Assembly (NCBI GenBank): GCA_900766355.1
Contig: CAAFVD010000009.1
Coordinates: 77,584-141,583, forward strand
From: Candidatus Gastranaerophilales bacterium
GTDB taxonomy: Bacteria; Cyanobacteriota; Vampirovibrionia; Gastranaerophilales; Gastranaerophilaceae
Length of the DNA stretch: 64,000 nucleotides
Reading direction: 5' to 3'
The notes under the pieces were generated by a model, which worked only from the letters and a program-made list of their open reading frames with translations, was not told where the DNA came from and searched no databases. Numbering within the stretch: the first letter of the stretch is position 1; each line of letters begins with the position of its first letter. Position numbers and translations under genes: made by a program. Of the stretch, positions 9,376 through 19,326 are shown in pieces.

Positions 9376-9849
9376 TTACTCCTTATTATTAATCTTGTTA
9401 ATTATATTTGTAGTTGATTTTCCTTGTACAAAGTCAATAAACTCAACTTTTGTACCATTTTTAATCATAATATCTCTTTCAGGTAAAGTTTCCATAGTAT
9501 AATCTGCACCTTTTGTATATACATCAGGTTTTATCTCATCAAGTAATTTAGCAGGACTGTCCTCATCAAATAAAACTACAAAATCGACACAATTCAAAGC
9601 TACTAAAATCTCTGCTCTATCCATTTCATTGTTTATTGGACGGTCATCACCTTTTATACTTTTTACAGATTTGTCAGAATTCAAAAGTACAATCAAATAA
9701 TCTGCAAAACTTTTTGATTTTTGCAAATATCTAACATGTCCCACATGCAAAATATCAAAACAACCATTTGTTGTTACAACAGTCTTGCCCGCTTTATGCA
9801 GATTTGCAACGAATTCTGAAATATTCTTCCGATTGAGTATTTGACCCAT
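9376..9849 (-). CDS. rfaE2: D-glycero-beta-D-manno-heptose 1-phosphate adenylyltransferase
   Basis: A 157-residue nucleotidyltransferase matching the C-terminal half of HldE. TTNGCFDILHVGHVRYL contains the HxGH nucleotide-binding motif (residues 35-38), followed by SIKGDDRPINNEMDRAEIL and the closing GKSTTNIINKI (ISxT-like) segment. It makes ADP-heptose for the LPS inner core. As the sole adenylyltransferase half it needs a separate kinase (RfaE1/HldA), which is not in the window. It opens the lipid A operon with only 3 bp before lpxD. A related FAD or glycerol-3-P nucleotidyltransferase is less likely given the LPS context. Confidence 0.92.
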   Translation of the reverse strand: MGQILNRKNISEFVANLHKAGKTVVTTNGCFDILHVGHVRYLQKSKSFADYLIVLLNSDKSVKSIKGDDRPINNEMDRAEILVALNCVDFVVLFDEDSPAKLLDEIKPDVYTKGADYTMETLPERDIMIKNGTKVEFIDFVQGKSTTNIINKINNKE

Positions 9850-9948
9850 ATTTGTACTTCTTCCCTCTGAAACAGAACTATAGATAATGTCATTCTACAT
9901 CAAATACATAATTGAATATAGTCTAACATTAACAAAAAGTAATAAAAA

Positions 9949-10176
9949 TTATTTGCTTAATTTCTCTGTCATTGTATCAATGGCTATTTGAATTTTATTT
10001 TTAACCTTTTCCATTTTGTTTTCAGGATTAATTTTCTCAAATACATCTTCTGCACTTCTGCGATTTCTTATAGCAATCAATTCTCTAGCATAAGCTGTAT
10101 CAATAGCCTTGTTTGGTTTTATACCAACTCGCTTTGTTCCAAACTTAATACCGACGGGAGAAATTCCTTTATTCAT
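9949..10176 (-). CDS. Small conserved-looking protein of unknown function
   Basis: I do not recognise this 75-residue basic protein. It starts at the ATG at 10176 (GGAGG nine bases upstream), overlapping the asd stop by eight bases, so it is probably translated from the asd message. The sequence begins MNKGISPVGIKFGTKRVG and ends in an amphipathic Lys-rich helix (KMEKVKNKIQIAIDTMTEKL). There is no signal peptide. The KFG near residue 12 resembles the F-x-G leader seen in other lineage-specific proteins in this window. Its real-gene status rests on the ribosome binding site and the overlap. Confidence 0.6.
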   Translation of the reverse strand: MNKGISPVGIKFGTKRVGIKPNKAIDTAYARELIAIRNRRSAEDVFEKINPENKMEKVKNKIQIAIDTMTEKLSK

Positions 10177-11200
10177 TTTTACCTCCAAACAATCCCATTT
10201 CTATCACTTTTTTACATATTCTGACAGTATTTAATGCAGCACCTATTCTTAAGTTATCAGCTACACACCATAGTGAAATACCGTTTTTCAATGCTAAATT
10301 TTTTCTTATTCTACCAACATATACAGGATTATTACCACTTGCATCTCTTGTTGTTGGATATTCATAGTTTTCTGGATTATCAATAACCTCTATACCAAAA
10401 GAATCCTTCAAGATATTTCTAACTTCATCAGGCGAAATTTCCTTATCAAATTCAATATCAACTGCTTCGGAGTGACCATTAAACACAGGAACTCTTGCTG
10501 CAGTACAAGAAATAGGTGTTTCTTCTGCTAAATGTAAGATTTTTTTAGTTTCGTTTACAACCTTCATTTCTTCTTTTGTATATCCATTTTCACAGAAAAC
10601 ATCAATTTGAGGAATAACATTAAAAGAAATAGGTTTTTTGAAACATTTGTTTTCAAATGGTTTATCTTCTAATGTCGCAATTGTATTTTCTCTTAATTCG
10701 TTAATTGCAGCCAACCCTGCACCACTTACCGCTTGATAAGTAGATACGATTAATCTATTTATTTTTGCTTTTTCATGTAGAGGTTTTAAAACTAACATCA
10801 ATTGAGATGTTGAGCAGTTCGGATTTGCAATTATACCTTTATGTTTTTTCAAATCTTCATCATTTACATAAGCAATAACAAGAGGTACATCTTTATCCAT
10901 TCTAAATGCACTTGAGTTATCAATAATTAAACCACCACGTTTTACAATTTCAGGTGCAAATTTTTGACTTGTTGAACCGCCAGCTGATGCCATTACAATA
11001 TCAACCCCATCAAAAGATTCTGGTGTTGCTTCTTCTACTGTATATTCTTGACCTTTAAACATAATCTTTGAACCAGCACTTTTGGCACTTGATAAGAATT
11101 TTATAGTTTCGTATTCTACTCCTAATTCTTCCGTAATTTTTGTAATTTCTCTACCTACAACACCTGTAGCACCTAAAATAGCAATATGCGGTTTTCTCAT
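10169..11200 (-). CDS. asd: Aspartate-semialdehyde dehydrogenase
   Basis: A 343-residue enzyme that reduces aspartyl phosphate to aspartate semialdehyde with NADPH, the branch point to lysine/diaminopimelate, threonine and methionine. Visible features are the dinucleotide loop GATGVVGREI (10-19), SAGGSTSQKFAP, and the catalytic Cys129 in NPNCSTSQ; the HSEAVDIEF segment has the conserved His. The length is normal. It is 30 bp downstream of dapB on the same strand, giving a diaminopimelate pair needed for peptidoglycan and lysine. Confidence 0.97.
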   Translation of the reverse strand: MRKPHIAILGATGVVGREITKITEELGVEYETIKFLSSAKSAGSKIMFKGQEYTVEEATPESFDGVDIVMASAGGSTSQKFAPEIVKRGGLIIDNSSAFRMDKDVPLVIAYVNDEDLKKHKGIIANPNCSTSQLMLVLKPLHEKAKINRLIVSTYQAVSGAGLAAINELRENTIATLEDKPFENKCFKKPISFNVIPQIDVFCENGYTKEEMKVVNETKKILHLAEETPISCTAARVPVFNGHSEAVDIEFDKEISPDEVRNILKDSFGIEVIDNPENYEYPTTRDASGNNPVYVGRIRKNLALKNGISLWCVADNLRIGAALNTVRICKKVIEMGLFGGKNE

Positions 11201-11230
11201 CTCATTTTCCTTATTCTTACTAACTACCTA

Positions 11231-11980
11231 TTACATTATATTTTCTAAACCATATATAAACTCTGGTTGTTTTACAACATGTTTTACGGCCATCAAAACT
11301 CCTGGCATGTAACATTCTCTATTCATTGAATCATGTCTAATTTTAAAAGTTTGTCCTGAAGAACCAAACAATACTTCTTGAGATGCAATATATCCTGGCA
11401 TTCTAACAGAATGAATGTGAATATCAGAATAAGATATTCCACCTCTTGCACCTTTAATTGTTTCAGTTTCAGGACAGTTTCCTGTAACAAAAGATTTTTC
11501 AGAAGCTTCAGACATCATTAATGCTGTTTTTACAGCAGTACCTGATGGAGCATCTTTCTTTTGGTTGTGATGAAGTTCAATAATTTCTGCATTATCAAAA
11601 TACTTTGCAGCCTGTTTTGCAAACATCATCATCAATACTGCACCAGTTGAAAAATTTGGAGCTATTAAACAAGATACTTTATTCTTTTCTGATAAAGATT
11701 TTAAATTTGCAATTTGTTCATCAGACAACCCTGTTGTACCGATTACAATATTGATTTCATTATTTAAACAATACTGTGCATTTTCATATATACTTTTTGG
11801 TTGTGTAAAATCAACCAAAACATCAATTTTCTGAGCTTTTGAGGCATTTTCTATTGAAGAATATTCTCCATCAACAATATCAATTTGTGCAACTAAATTT
11901 AATTCACTATCCTCATTTACGGCTCTTACAACTTCTTTACCCATTTTGCCATTTGAACCACAAACTGCAACATTAATCAT
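11231..11980 (-). CDS. dapB: 4-hydroxy-tetrahydrodipicolinate reductase DapB
   Basis: A 249-residue NAD(P)H-dependent reductase of the lysine/diaminopimelate pathway. The dinucleotide-binding loop is CGSNGKMGKEV (7-17), GTTGLS lies at 81-86, and the catalytic region ELHHNQKKDAPSGTA contains the His pair (137-138), Lys and the PSGTA substrate loop. It is followed by asd. A GGAAGGA site precedes the ATG. Confidence 0.97.
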   Translation of the reverse strand: MINVAVCGSNGKMGKEVVRAVNEDSELNLVAQIDIVDGEYSSIENASKAQKIDVLVDFTQPKSIYENAQYCLNNEINIVIGTTGLSDEQIANLKSLSEKNKVSCLIAPNFSTGAVLMMMFAKQAAKYFDNAEIIELHHNQKKDAPSGTAVKTALMMSEASEKSFVTGNCPETETIKGARGGISYSDIHIHSVRMPGYIASQEVLFGSSGQTFKIRHDSMNRECYMPGVLMAVKHVVKQPEFIYGLENIM

Positions 11981-12095
11981 CTGTTTATCCTTCCCATATT
12001 ATTAGTTTTGTATTTAGTATTACACAATACTAATAAAATTAAAAGAATATGTTAAATTTATTACGTTTTAAGCTCTATTAATGAAAAATCCTAAA

Positions 12096-12419
12096 CTATT
12101 CTTGAGGAACTTCATTCTTTGCGACTTTATACGCATTATATCCAGTAGCTAAAGCTAAAGCACCTTGCAATATTCTTGCAGGTACAGAACCTGTTTTTGT
12201 TTTCAATACTTTTGAAGCTAGTTTATCCAAAAGTAAACCTACGCTGTACCAACAAAAGCCATTAATACCACCGATAACTAAAGGGTGCATATTTAAGCGT
12301 TTTGTACCTCTTAATGGAATATTTGAAATAGTTGGATTTGGCGGAGTTTTTCGTTCCGTTTTCTCCGATTTCATAAAAGCTATATTACGATTTGAATTTA
12401 TTACCGAAATATTATTCAT
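12096..12419 (-). CDS. Small hypothetical protein with a hydrophobic central part
   Basis: This 107-residue protein is not recognised. The start at 12419 follows AAGGTG by about seven bases; the frame extends three codons further without a better site. The N-terminus is Asn/Ser-rich and unstructured-looking, then comes a mildly hydrophobic stretch (HPLVIGGINGFCWYSVGLLLDKL) and a Lys-rich end (NAYKVAKNEVPQE). The hydrophobic part could associate with a membrane but is not a clean transmembrane helix. It is isolated between dapB and the divergent PRTase-like gene. Confidence 0.55.
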   Translation of the reverse strand: MNNISVINSNRNIAFMKSEKTERKTPPNPTISNIPLRGTKRLNMHPLVIGGINGFCWYSVGLLLDKLASKVLKTKTGSVPARILQGALALATGYNAYKVAKNEVPQE

Positions 12420-12641
12420 AAAACACACCTTTTATTCTACACGTTTATATAAACCATAAATTTAATAAAATTTGCGAGTTTATTAATTTTTTTTAAGATT
12501 TTCCGTAAGAAAAAACAAAAAAAAATATTTTTAAACATTATCTTAAATGCAAACAAAAATAAAACTTACAGTTATGGATTTGGTTAACAGAATAATAAAA
12601 CAATATATTACACTAACCTCTAAAAACATTGGAGGTTCATT

Positions 12642-14366
12642 ATGCTAACCATAAATCTATCTCCACAAACATACGCTATACAAAATACAAAAACTCACAA
12701 AAACAATCATAAACTCACACATAACAAACAAACTTTTTCAACAAAAGACAATAATATACATTTTCAAGCTCTTAAATCTTATGAAAAAGCACAAAGTATT
12801 ATGCTTGCAAAAGCAAAAGCCTGTGCTAAAACACCACGACCAATAACAAAAGAAAGTGCTTCAAAAGAATTTAATGAACTATTCACAGAATACAAACAAG
12901 ATTTACACGAAACCACACTTTCGGATATAGAACTTACGGTCAAAGAACTTGAACAAAAACACCCTAAAAATAAAATTTTATCAACAATGCAACAAGCAAC
13001 ACAATTTGCCAGTATAAAAAGCATTAAACATATTATCAATCAACTAAATAAAGATAACATCGGAATAATTGGTGATATTTCTAATACAAACCAACCTGAA
13101 TTTGTAAAAAACAATTTTGGATTAAATATGACTCTACATTACTTAATACAAAAAAAGAAAATGGGAGATTTATCTGGAAATAATAATGCAATATTTCTAG
13201 ACAAGAATAAACTTGCACAACTAAAAGAAAACTCTATAAAGAATCCATCTGACATAAAAAATTTAATTCAAAACAAAAAAAATAAATTTTATATTTTATC
13301 AGGTTTCGACAATGGTATTAATTTTTTAAATAGAAATAAAAACCTGTCTGAAAATACTAAAGAAATCATATCAAAAGGTAATATTGATACCGATATAATC
13401 AATCAAGCCAAAGAATTAGGAATCAAACCAATTGTCATAAAAAATAAAAACGAAGCAACAACAAAAAGCATATACGAGCAAATGCGCCCTGAGCAAATGT
13501 CAAAAGACGAACTAAACGCTGTAATAGATGCCAGTATTATTAAGTTAAGAATTCCAAATGCTAATGCTCAAAGTAATGTAAAAACTGACACTATTAAATA
13601 TTTACATAACAACCTGCTTGTTGTTAGTCCTGAATCTATGTCTGATGGATTTGCTAATATGCATCAAAACATTATCAAATTCAACAAATCTATTAACAAA
13701 AGTGAAAAAGACTTATTATTTTGTATCCCTGATTCAGAAAAAAGCTATGGATTAATTAATCACCAATATCAACTAACAAACAATATTGATAAAAATAAAT
13801 TTACTGATATTGAAACAATTCTAGAGAATATTAATTCTCCAAAACTTAAAAATAAAACAATTGTATTCCTTGACGATTGCGCCATTTCAGGGGAGTCAAT
13901 GACTGACAACTTTTTCCCTTTTGCCGAAAGAATGGATAGTGTTAATCAGCAAAATATCAATTTTATTTATGCACCTCTTTTAGTAACAACAAAGGGAACT
14001 AATAAAATTCAAGAAGTACTTTATAAAAACAACCGAAAACAAGATAAAATCTTATTTCACAAACAAATAAACAATAATTGGGAAAAAGATATAGAAAACC
14101 CAAATCTTCTTAGCCATGTATTAGGGAAAACAGCATTTGGCTATCAATGGCAATATAATGAAAAGCCTTGTGTAATCTTTCCATATATGGCACCCGACAA
14201 CAACTGTAGTTTTGCTGCAAACATTGCACTATTGCACGATATAAACCATAACCAATGCAACACAAACGAATACCTATTTAGAATAAAATCAGGCACAATA
14301 GACACATATTCAATATCTAGCCTGTCAAAAAAGCTATTAGAGGAATCAAAAAATGTTAACGATTAA
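12642..14366 (+). CDS. PRTase-like domain protein, paralog A
   Basis: A 574-residue protein of no family I can name. The N-terminal 40 residues are Asn/Thr/Lys-rich and end in an NIHFQA segment. A helical region follows (about 65-130, with ILSTMQQATQFAS), then FGLNMTLHYLI, NNAIFLDKNKL and EQMRPEQMSKDELNAVID. The C-terminal half holds CIPDSEKSYGLI (about 363), IVFLDDCAISGES (about 406-418) and FPYMAPDNNCSFAANIALL (about 513). The DD-x3-SG-x-S string matches the PRPP-binding signature of type I phosphoribosyltransferases. The next gene is a close paralog whose start overlaps this stop by 14 bp. A GGAGG site precedes the ATG. Enzyme activity and substrate are unknown. Confidence 0.7.
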   Translation: MLTINLSPQTYAIQNTKTHKNNHKLTHNKQTFSTKDNNIHFQALKSYEKAQSIMLAKAKACAKTPRPITKESASKEFNELFTEYKQDLHETTLSDIELTVKELEQKHPKNKILSTMQQATQFASIKSIKHIINQLNKDNIGIIGDISNTNQPEFVKNNFGLNMTLHYLIQKKKMGDLSGNNNAIFLDKNKLAQLKENSIKNPSDIKNLIQNKKNKFYILSGFDNGINFLNRNKNLSENTKEIISKGNIDTDIINQAKELGIKPIVIKNKNEATTKSIYEQMRPEQMSKDELNAVIDASIIKLRIPNANAQSNVKTDTIKYLHNNLLVVSPESMSDGFANMHQNIIKFNKSINKSEKDLLFCIPDSEKSYGLINHQYQLTNNIDKNKFTDIETILENINSPKLKNKTIVFLDDCAISGESMTDNFFPFAERMDSVNQQNINFIYAPLLVTTKGTNKIQEVLYKNNRKQDKILFHKQINNNWEKDIENPNLLSHVLGKTAFGYQWQYNEKPCVIFPYMAPDNNCSFAANIALLHDINHNQCNTNEYLFRIKSGTIDTYSISSLSKKLLEESKNVND

Positions 14367-16047
14367 TCAAACAAACATATCAAACAATTATTATAACAAT
14401 ATAAAAACAAACAAAAAAGTTACCACAAATACAATTATATCAAACAACCAACTTACTAAATCGGCTACAAATTTCAAAGGTATATGGTGGACTCGTCCTC
14501 AAAACATAGCAAACACTCAAAAGATAAATAAAATCATACCTTTTAGAGAATCTGCATTAGCACAATTTGATAAAGTTTATACAAATTATCACAACTCTTT
14601 AAATGAAGTTTCCATAGAGGACATAAAAAATGCGGTTACAAACATTGAAAAAACAACCGATTATCCTAGAGAAAAAATATTGGCTACAATGCAACAAGCT
14701 ACACAATTTGCAAACTTGAGAAGTCTTGATTTAGTAATAAAAAAACTTAAAAAAAATGATATCCTAAATGTCGGTGCAATAATGCACCAAAACTATCTCA
14801 CAGAGAATATGTTTGGACTTAATAGATCTTTAAATTATTTAATTACACAAAAACAAATGGGTAGTTTGCATGGTGAAGATAATGCAGTTTTTCTTGATAA
14901 AAATAAAATTGAACAAATAAAAAATTGTAATGATAGTCTTAAAGAGTTAAAATATAACAACTACAAAAATATCAAATTTTTTGTATTATCTGGATTTGAA
15001 GACGGAATAAATTTTTTGAATAGAAACAAAAATCTTGAAGAAACTACTCGAGAATTATTAGCACAAAAAGATATAGATGAAAAAATTCTTAAAGAAACGA
15101 AAGCTCTTGGCATAGAACCAATTATAATCAAAAACGAGCAAGAACCAACTATTGAAAACATCTATAACCAAATGCGTCCTGAACAAATGAGTAAAAAAGA
15201 ACTTAATGCTACAATAGATGCGACACTATTTGATAGAATATCTGAACAAGATAAAAGGTGTGATGTAAAAAGCGATGTAATTCAACATTTAGATAATGCT
15301 CTAATGGTTTTTACTCCAGAATCTATAGCTAAAAATTTAAGCGAAATACATAAAAATATTATTGATTTTAACAAAGCTCAAGGTAAACAAAAGGAAGATA
15401 TTTTATACATACTTCCTACAGAAAAAAAGAGCTATAATCTAATTACACATCAATATCAATTAGTAAACGATATACCTCAAAACAGAATTTCTGATTTTAT
15501 TGATTTAAATTTAAGGAGCAAAGATTCACAAAATAAAACTTTTGTTATTCTTGACGATAATACAATTTCAGGAGAATCTTTAACTGAAAGTCTTATGGAT
15601 TTATATAAATATAAAAGCTCTTTAGAAAAACATAACAATAATATTATTATAGCTCCCATCTTCTCAACTGAAGAAGGAATTAATGCAATAAATAAATATA
15701 TAAATAATAATAATCGACAATCTAAAGATATTTTAATAACAAACCAAAAACAACATAAAGCTTGGAATGCTAATATTAAAGATGAAAATTCTTTAAATCT
15801 CGCATTAGGAAGTACTTTTTATGATTTTTATAATCCTTATCCTAAAAAACCTTGCTTAATTTTCCCATACATGGCTCCAGATAATAATAGTGAATTTGCA
15901 GCAAATATCGCCCTGCTACATAATGTAAACTATAGATTAACAGGTGCTACTAGAGGATTTCATACAGATTGCATAAAATCATACAGTAGGGATTGTACTT
16001 ATATTGCTGACTCTATTAAAGAAATATTAAACTCGGATTCTAAATAA
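14353..16047 (+). CDS. PRTase-like domain protein, paralog B
   Basis: This 564-residue paralog of the preceding gene is co-linear along its whole length: ILATMQQATQFAN, FGLNRSLNYLI, NAVFLDKNKIEQIK, MRPEQMSKKELNATIDA, LPTEKKSYNLI, FVILDDNTISGESL (about 396-409) and FPYMAPDNNSEFAANIALL (about 503). The leader ends with ATNFKG. The start overlaps paralog A by 14 bp with GAGGAATC upstream, so the pair is translationally coupled. Tandem duplication followed by divergence is the simplest history. The acidic pair of the PRPP-type loop is kept, which argues for a retained nucleotide-binding or catalytic role. Confidence 0.7.
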   Translation: MLTINQTNISNNYYNNIKTNKKVTTNTIISNNQLTKSATNFKGIWWTRPQNIANTQKINKIIPFRESALAQFDKVYTNYHNSLNEVSIEDIKNAVTNIEKTTDYPREKILATMQQATQFANLRSLDLVIKKLKKNDILNVGAIMHQNYLTENMFGLNRSLNYLITQKQMGSLHGEDNAVFLDKNKIEQIKNCNDSLKELKYNNYKNIKFFVLSGFEDGINFLNRNKNLEETTRELLAQKDIDEKILKETKALGIEPIIIKNEQEPTIENIYNQMRPEQMSKKELNATIDATLFDRISEQDKRCDVKSDVIQHLDNALMVFTPESIAKNLSEIHKNIIDFNKAQGKQKEDILYILPTEKKSYNLITHQYQLVNDIPQNRISDFIDLNLRSKDSQNKTFVILDDNTISGESLTESLMDLYKYKSSLEKHNNNIIIAPIFSTEEGINAINKYINNNNRQSKDILITNQKQHKAWNANIKDENSLNLALGSTFYDFYNPYPKKPCLIFPYMAPDNNSEFAANIALLHNVNYRLTGATRGFHTDCIKSYSRDCTYIADSIKEILNSDSK

Positions 16048-16055
16048 AAACTAAA

Positions 16056-17351
16056 CTAAAGAGCAAATTTTTCAAAAATAGCATCTATATTCTGTAGATA
16101 TTTTTCTCTATCAAAACATTCTTCAATTTCATCATTGGTTAGCAATTTAGTAACTTCTTTATCAGATTCTAAATTTTTCTTGAAATCACCATTATTTTCA
16201 AACGCATCAAGTGCGTGTTTTTGAACTATTCTATACGCATCTTCTCTTGTTAAGCCTTTTTCTACAAGAGTTAGAAGAACTTTTTGAGAATAAACAATAC
16301 CTCCGAAAAGATTTGAATTCTTTTCCATATTATTTTCTTTGATTACTAGATTTTTTAAAACATTATTTAACCTAGTTAACATAAAATCCACCAATTCTAA
16401 TGAATCAGGGAATATAATACGTTCTGTTGAACTATGTGAAATATCTCTTTCATGCCATAATGCAATATTTTCCATTGCAGCCAAAGAATTACTTCTTACA
16501 ACTCTTGCCAATCCACATAAATTTTCACACAAAACAGGATTTTTCTTATGAGGCATAGCAGATGAACCTTTTTGATTTTTTCCAAACCCTTCCTCAACCT
16601 CATGAACCTCTGTTCTTTGAAGATGCCTAATTTCAACGGCTACCTGTTCTATTGTTGAAGCTATTAAAGACAATGATTGCATATAATCAGCATGAATATC
16701 TCGTGCAATTATTTGTGTTGATATTCTTGCTGGTTCTAAATTTAAGGTTTCACAAGTTAAAGTTTCTATATCCATAGGAACATTACTATAAGTTCCTACA
16801 GGCCCTGAAATTTGACCTTTGTTGATATTTTTTACCGAATATTTGAACTTATCATAAACTCTTTCAAATATATCTAACCAACTCAAAACCTTTACACCAA
16901 ATGTCATAACCTCAGCATGAACACCATGAGAACGTCCAATACAAACAGTATGTTTATATTTTTTTGCCATATCTCTCATAGTATCCAAAAGATTTTCAAA
17001 TTTTTGTTCAATAATAACAGAAGAATCTTTTATCTGTAAGGCAAATGCCGTATCAATAACATCTGAACTCGTAAGCCCCATATGAATATATTGTGCCAAT
17101 TCTTCACCAACGGTTTCATTTATATTGGTCAAAAATGCTATAACATCATGTCGAACTTCAGCTTCTATTTCTGCAATTCTATCCAAATCAAAAGATGCAA
17201 AAGCTTTGATTTTTTCTAATGCGTCTTTTGGAACTCTACCTAGTTTTGAATAAGCCTCACACACTGCAATTTCAACCTTCAAATAATATGAAAATTTTGA
17301 TTGCAAATCCCAAATTGCTTTCATTTCTGGTAAAGAATATCTATCAATCAT
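16056..17351 (-). CDS. purB: Adenylosuccinate lyase
   Basis: A 431-residue lyase of the fumarase/aspartase superfamily, acting twice in purine synthesis (SAICAR to AICAR and adenylosuccinate to AMP). The signature GSSAMPHKKNP (about 260-270) is intact, as are MGLTSSDVIDTAFALQ and RSHGVHAEVMTFG with the catalytic His. The length is normal. The start is 13 bp after the thioredoxin stop, suggesting co-transcription. The 3' end is only 8 bp from the convergent paralog B. Confidence 0.97.
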   Translation of the reverse strand: MIDRYSLPEMKAIWDLQSKFSYYLKVEIAVCEAYSKLGRVPKDALEKIKAFASFDLDRIAEIEAEVRHDVIAFLTNINETVGEELAQYIHMGLTSSDVIDTAFALQIKDSSVIIEQKFENLLDTMRDMAKKYKHTVCIGRSHGVHAEVMTFGVKVLSWLDIFERVYDKFKYSVKNINKGQISGPVGTYSNVPMDIETLTCETLNLEPARISTQIIARDIHADYMQSLSLIASTIEQVAVEIRHLQRTEVHEVEEGFGKNQKGSSAMPHKKNPVLCENLCGLARVVRSNSLAAMENIALWHERDISHSSTERIIFPDSLELVDFMLTRLNNVLKNLVIKENNMEKNSNLFGGIVYSQKVLLTLVEKGLTREDAYRIVQKHALDAFENNGDFKKNLESDKEVTKLLTNDEIEECFDREKYLQNIDAIFEKFAL

Positions 17352-17364
17352 ATTTAACTCTCTA

Positions 17365-17682
17365 TTATAAATGTTTTTCTATATTATTAATTATTGCAGA
17401 TTTTGGAATAAGTCCAGACATTCTTTCTACTGGCTCTCCATTTTTGAAAACCAAAAGAGTTGGCAGACCACTTACCAAAAATTGTTTCAATATATCCAAA
17501 TTCTCATCAGCATTAACTTTTACAAGCTTCATTTTGCCTTCAAAAGTTTCTTCTAATTCTTCTAAAACAGGTCCTAATTTACGGCAAGGCCCACACCAAG
17601 GAGCCCAAAAATCAGCAACTATAACGCCTTGAGCCTTTAAAATTTCTTTTTCTAAATTATCTTTATTTATATCAATTGCCAT
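17365..17682 (-). CDS. trxA: Thioredoxin
   Basis: A 105-residue thioredoxin with the canonical active site APWCGPCRKL (Cys30, Cys33), the buried Asp24 (VADFWA) and the cis-Pro in SGLPTLLVF. It is a cytoplasmic dithiol reductant for ribonucleotide reductase, peroxidases and other targets. AGAGG precedes the ATG at 17682. It heads a two-gene unit with purB. Confidence 0.97.
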   Translation of the reverse strand: MAIDINKDNLEKEILKAQGVIVADFWAPWCGPCRKLGPVLEELEETFEGKMKLVKVNADENLDILKQFLVSGLPTLLVFKNGEPVERMSGLIPKSAIINNIEKHL

Positions 17683-17790
17683 AATTATAACCTCTTAATG
17701 TTTTAATTTTAACGTATACATTTTAGCATATATATTTTTTTCATGCTATTATTCTAGTATACTTATTATCAAGAGAGAAAGATGAATTAA

Positions 17791-18708
17791 ATGCCTAGAA
17801 AAAAAGTTGTAGAAATAGTATTAGACACAGAAACAACAGGTCTAGATTATACAAAAGAAAGAATTATCGAATTTGCAGCAGTAAGACTTGAAAATGGAAA
17901 AGTAAAAGATACCTATCAAACTCTTATCAATCCTGAACAACATATCAGAAAATCAAGTATTGCAATTCATGGAATAACAGAGGATATGGTTGCAGATGCA
18001 CCAAAAGAAAGCGAAATACTAGGAGAAATTTTAGATTTTATTGGAGATGCTCCTATAGTTGCTCATAATGCAATTTTTGATTATTCTTTTTTAAACGAAG
18101 CTTGCAAAAGAGTTTTTAAGAAAAAATTTGAAAACGAAAGAATTGATTCTCAACAAATGTTTAAAGAGATTTGTCCAGATTTAGAATCTCATGGATTAGC
18201 AGCTTTAACAGAAAAATTTCATGTTGATTTAGAAAACCATCATAGAGCTATGGCTGATGCAATGGGTCTTGCTCTTGCATATCCAAAGCTTAAAAAACTT
18301 TATTTGCAAAAATACGATTGGCAAACTAAACAACTAGAAAATATTGATTACTTGTTTGAAAGATTTTTAAGAATTCAACAAAGTGTTCAAACTATGCAAT
18401 CTGAATTGCAAGATTTGAAATCAATATTCAAACTACACTTTGAGTTAGGTGGAGAACCAATTTCAGCAGAGTCTGGAGAAACTATGGTTTATCAATCTAA
18501 ACATTCTTTTGGATACAAATTTTCTGAAATAAAAGATGTTTTAGAGGAATTAGGAGCATTAGACAAAGCTGTAAAACTTAATACAGGTTTTATTGATAGA
18601 CTTTGTAACGGTTTAAGTTTATCTGACGAAAGCAGAAAAAAAATAAGAGAAGCTCGCAGAGAGTTATCAGAAACTAGAAACTTGCAGGTTCTAAAACCTG
18701 GACATTAA
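17791..18708 (+). CDS. DnaQ-like 3'-5' exonuclease (DEDDh)
   Basis: A 305-residue protein. The first 180 residues form a DEDDh exonuclease: LDTETTGLDYTKERIIEFAAV (Exo I), VAHNAIFDYSFL (Exo II) and the H...D of HHRAMADAMG (Exo III). They resemble Pol III epsilon and the proofreading domain of PolC. The last 120 residues are helical (SVQTMQSELQDLKSIFKL, ARRELSETRNLQVL) and have no assignment; they might contact the polymerase or another partner. It is followed 12 bp later by leuD on the same strand. The exact role (replicative proofreading or repair/RNA turnover) cannot be settled. Confidence 0.88.
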   Translation: MPRKKVVEIVLDTETTGLDYTKERIIEFAAVRLENGKVKDTYQTLINPEQHIRKSSIAIHGITEDMVADAPKESEILGEILDFIGDAPIVAHNAIFDYSFLNEACKRVFKKKFENERIDSQQMFKEICPDLESHGLAALTEKFHVDLENHHRAMADAMGLALAYPKLKKLYLQKYDWQTKQLENIDYLFERFLRIQQSVQTMQSELQDLKSIFKLHFELGGEPISAESGETMVYQSKHSFGYKFSEIKDVLEELGALDKAVKLNTGFIDRLCNGLSLSDESRKKIREARRELSETRNLQVLKPGH

Positions 18709-18720
18709 AAAGGAGAGATT

Positions 18721-19212
18721 ATGAAAGGTAAAGCTTTCAAATTCGGAGATAATATTTCAACAGACCATATTGCACCAGGAAGATTGTTTCACCTTCGTTC
18801 TAACCTTCCTGAATTTGCAAAACACGTATTAGAAGATGCAGACCCGAATTTTGCATCGACTATGCAAAAGGGAGATTTTGTTGTTGCCGGAAACAATTTT
18901 GGACTTGGCTCTTCAAGAGAACATGCACCACAAATAATCAAAATTGCTGGAGTTGGGGCAGTATTAGCAAAATCTTTTGCAAGAATTTTTTATAGAAATG
19001 CTATAAATATTGGATTACTTGCTATTGAATGTGATACAGATGGCATTGATGCAGGTGATGAACTCGACCTAGATATCGAAAAAGGTATATTAAACAATCT
19101 AACAAAAGGTACAATTACTCAGATTGAACCACTACCTCCTGTAATGATAAAACTTTTAAATGATGGCGGTTTGGTTGAACACATCAAGAAAAACGGTGAT
19201 TTCAATTTATAA
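18721..19212 (+). CDS. leuD: 3-isopropylmalate dehydratase small subunit (LeuD type)
   Basis: A 163-residue small subunit of the aconitase superfamily swivel domain. KFGDNISTDHIAPGR and GNNFGLGSSREHAPQ are the family signatures, followed by AKSFARIFYRNAINIGL. With LeuC it isomerises isopropylmalate in leucine synthesis. Homologous small subunits serve homoaconitase and citramalate routes, so the substrate is inferred. No large subunit is in the window. AAGGAGAG lies before the ATG, 12 bp after the exonuclease gene. Confidence 0.88.
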   Translation: MKGKAFKFGDNISTDHIAPGRLFHLRSNLPEFAKHVLEDADPNFASTMQKGDFVVAGNNFGLGSSREHAPQIIKIAGVGAVLAKSFARIFYRNAINIGLLAIECDTDGIDAGDELDLDIEKGILNNLTKGTITQIEPLPPVMIKLLNDGGLVEHIKKNGDFNL

Positions 19213-19326
19213 AAACACGTAATCTCAAAAAACATTACTTTTTGTAAAGATATCATAATTTATCCTAAAGAAATTTCAAAACTTACCGTAACCACATGTA
19301 ACTAAACATGTTAAAGGAATAAGTAA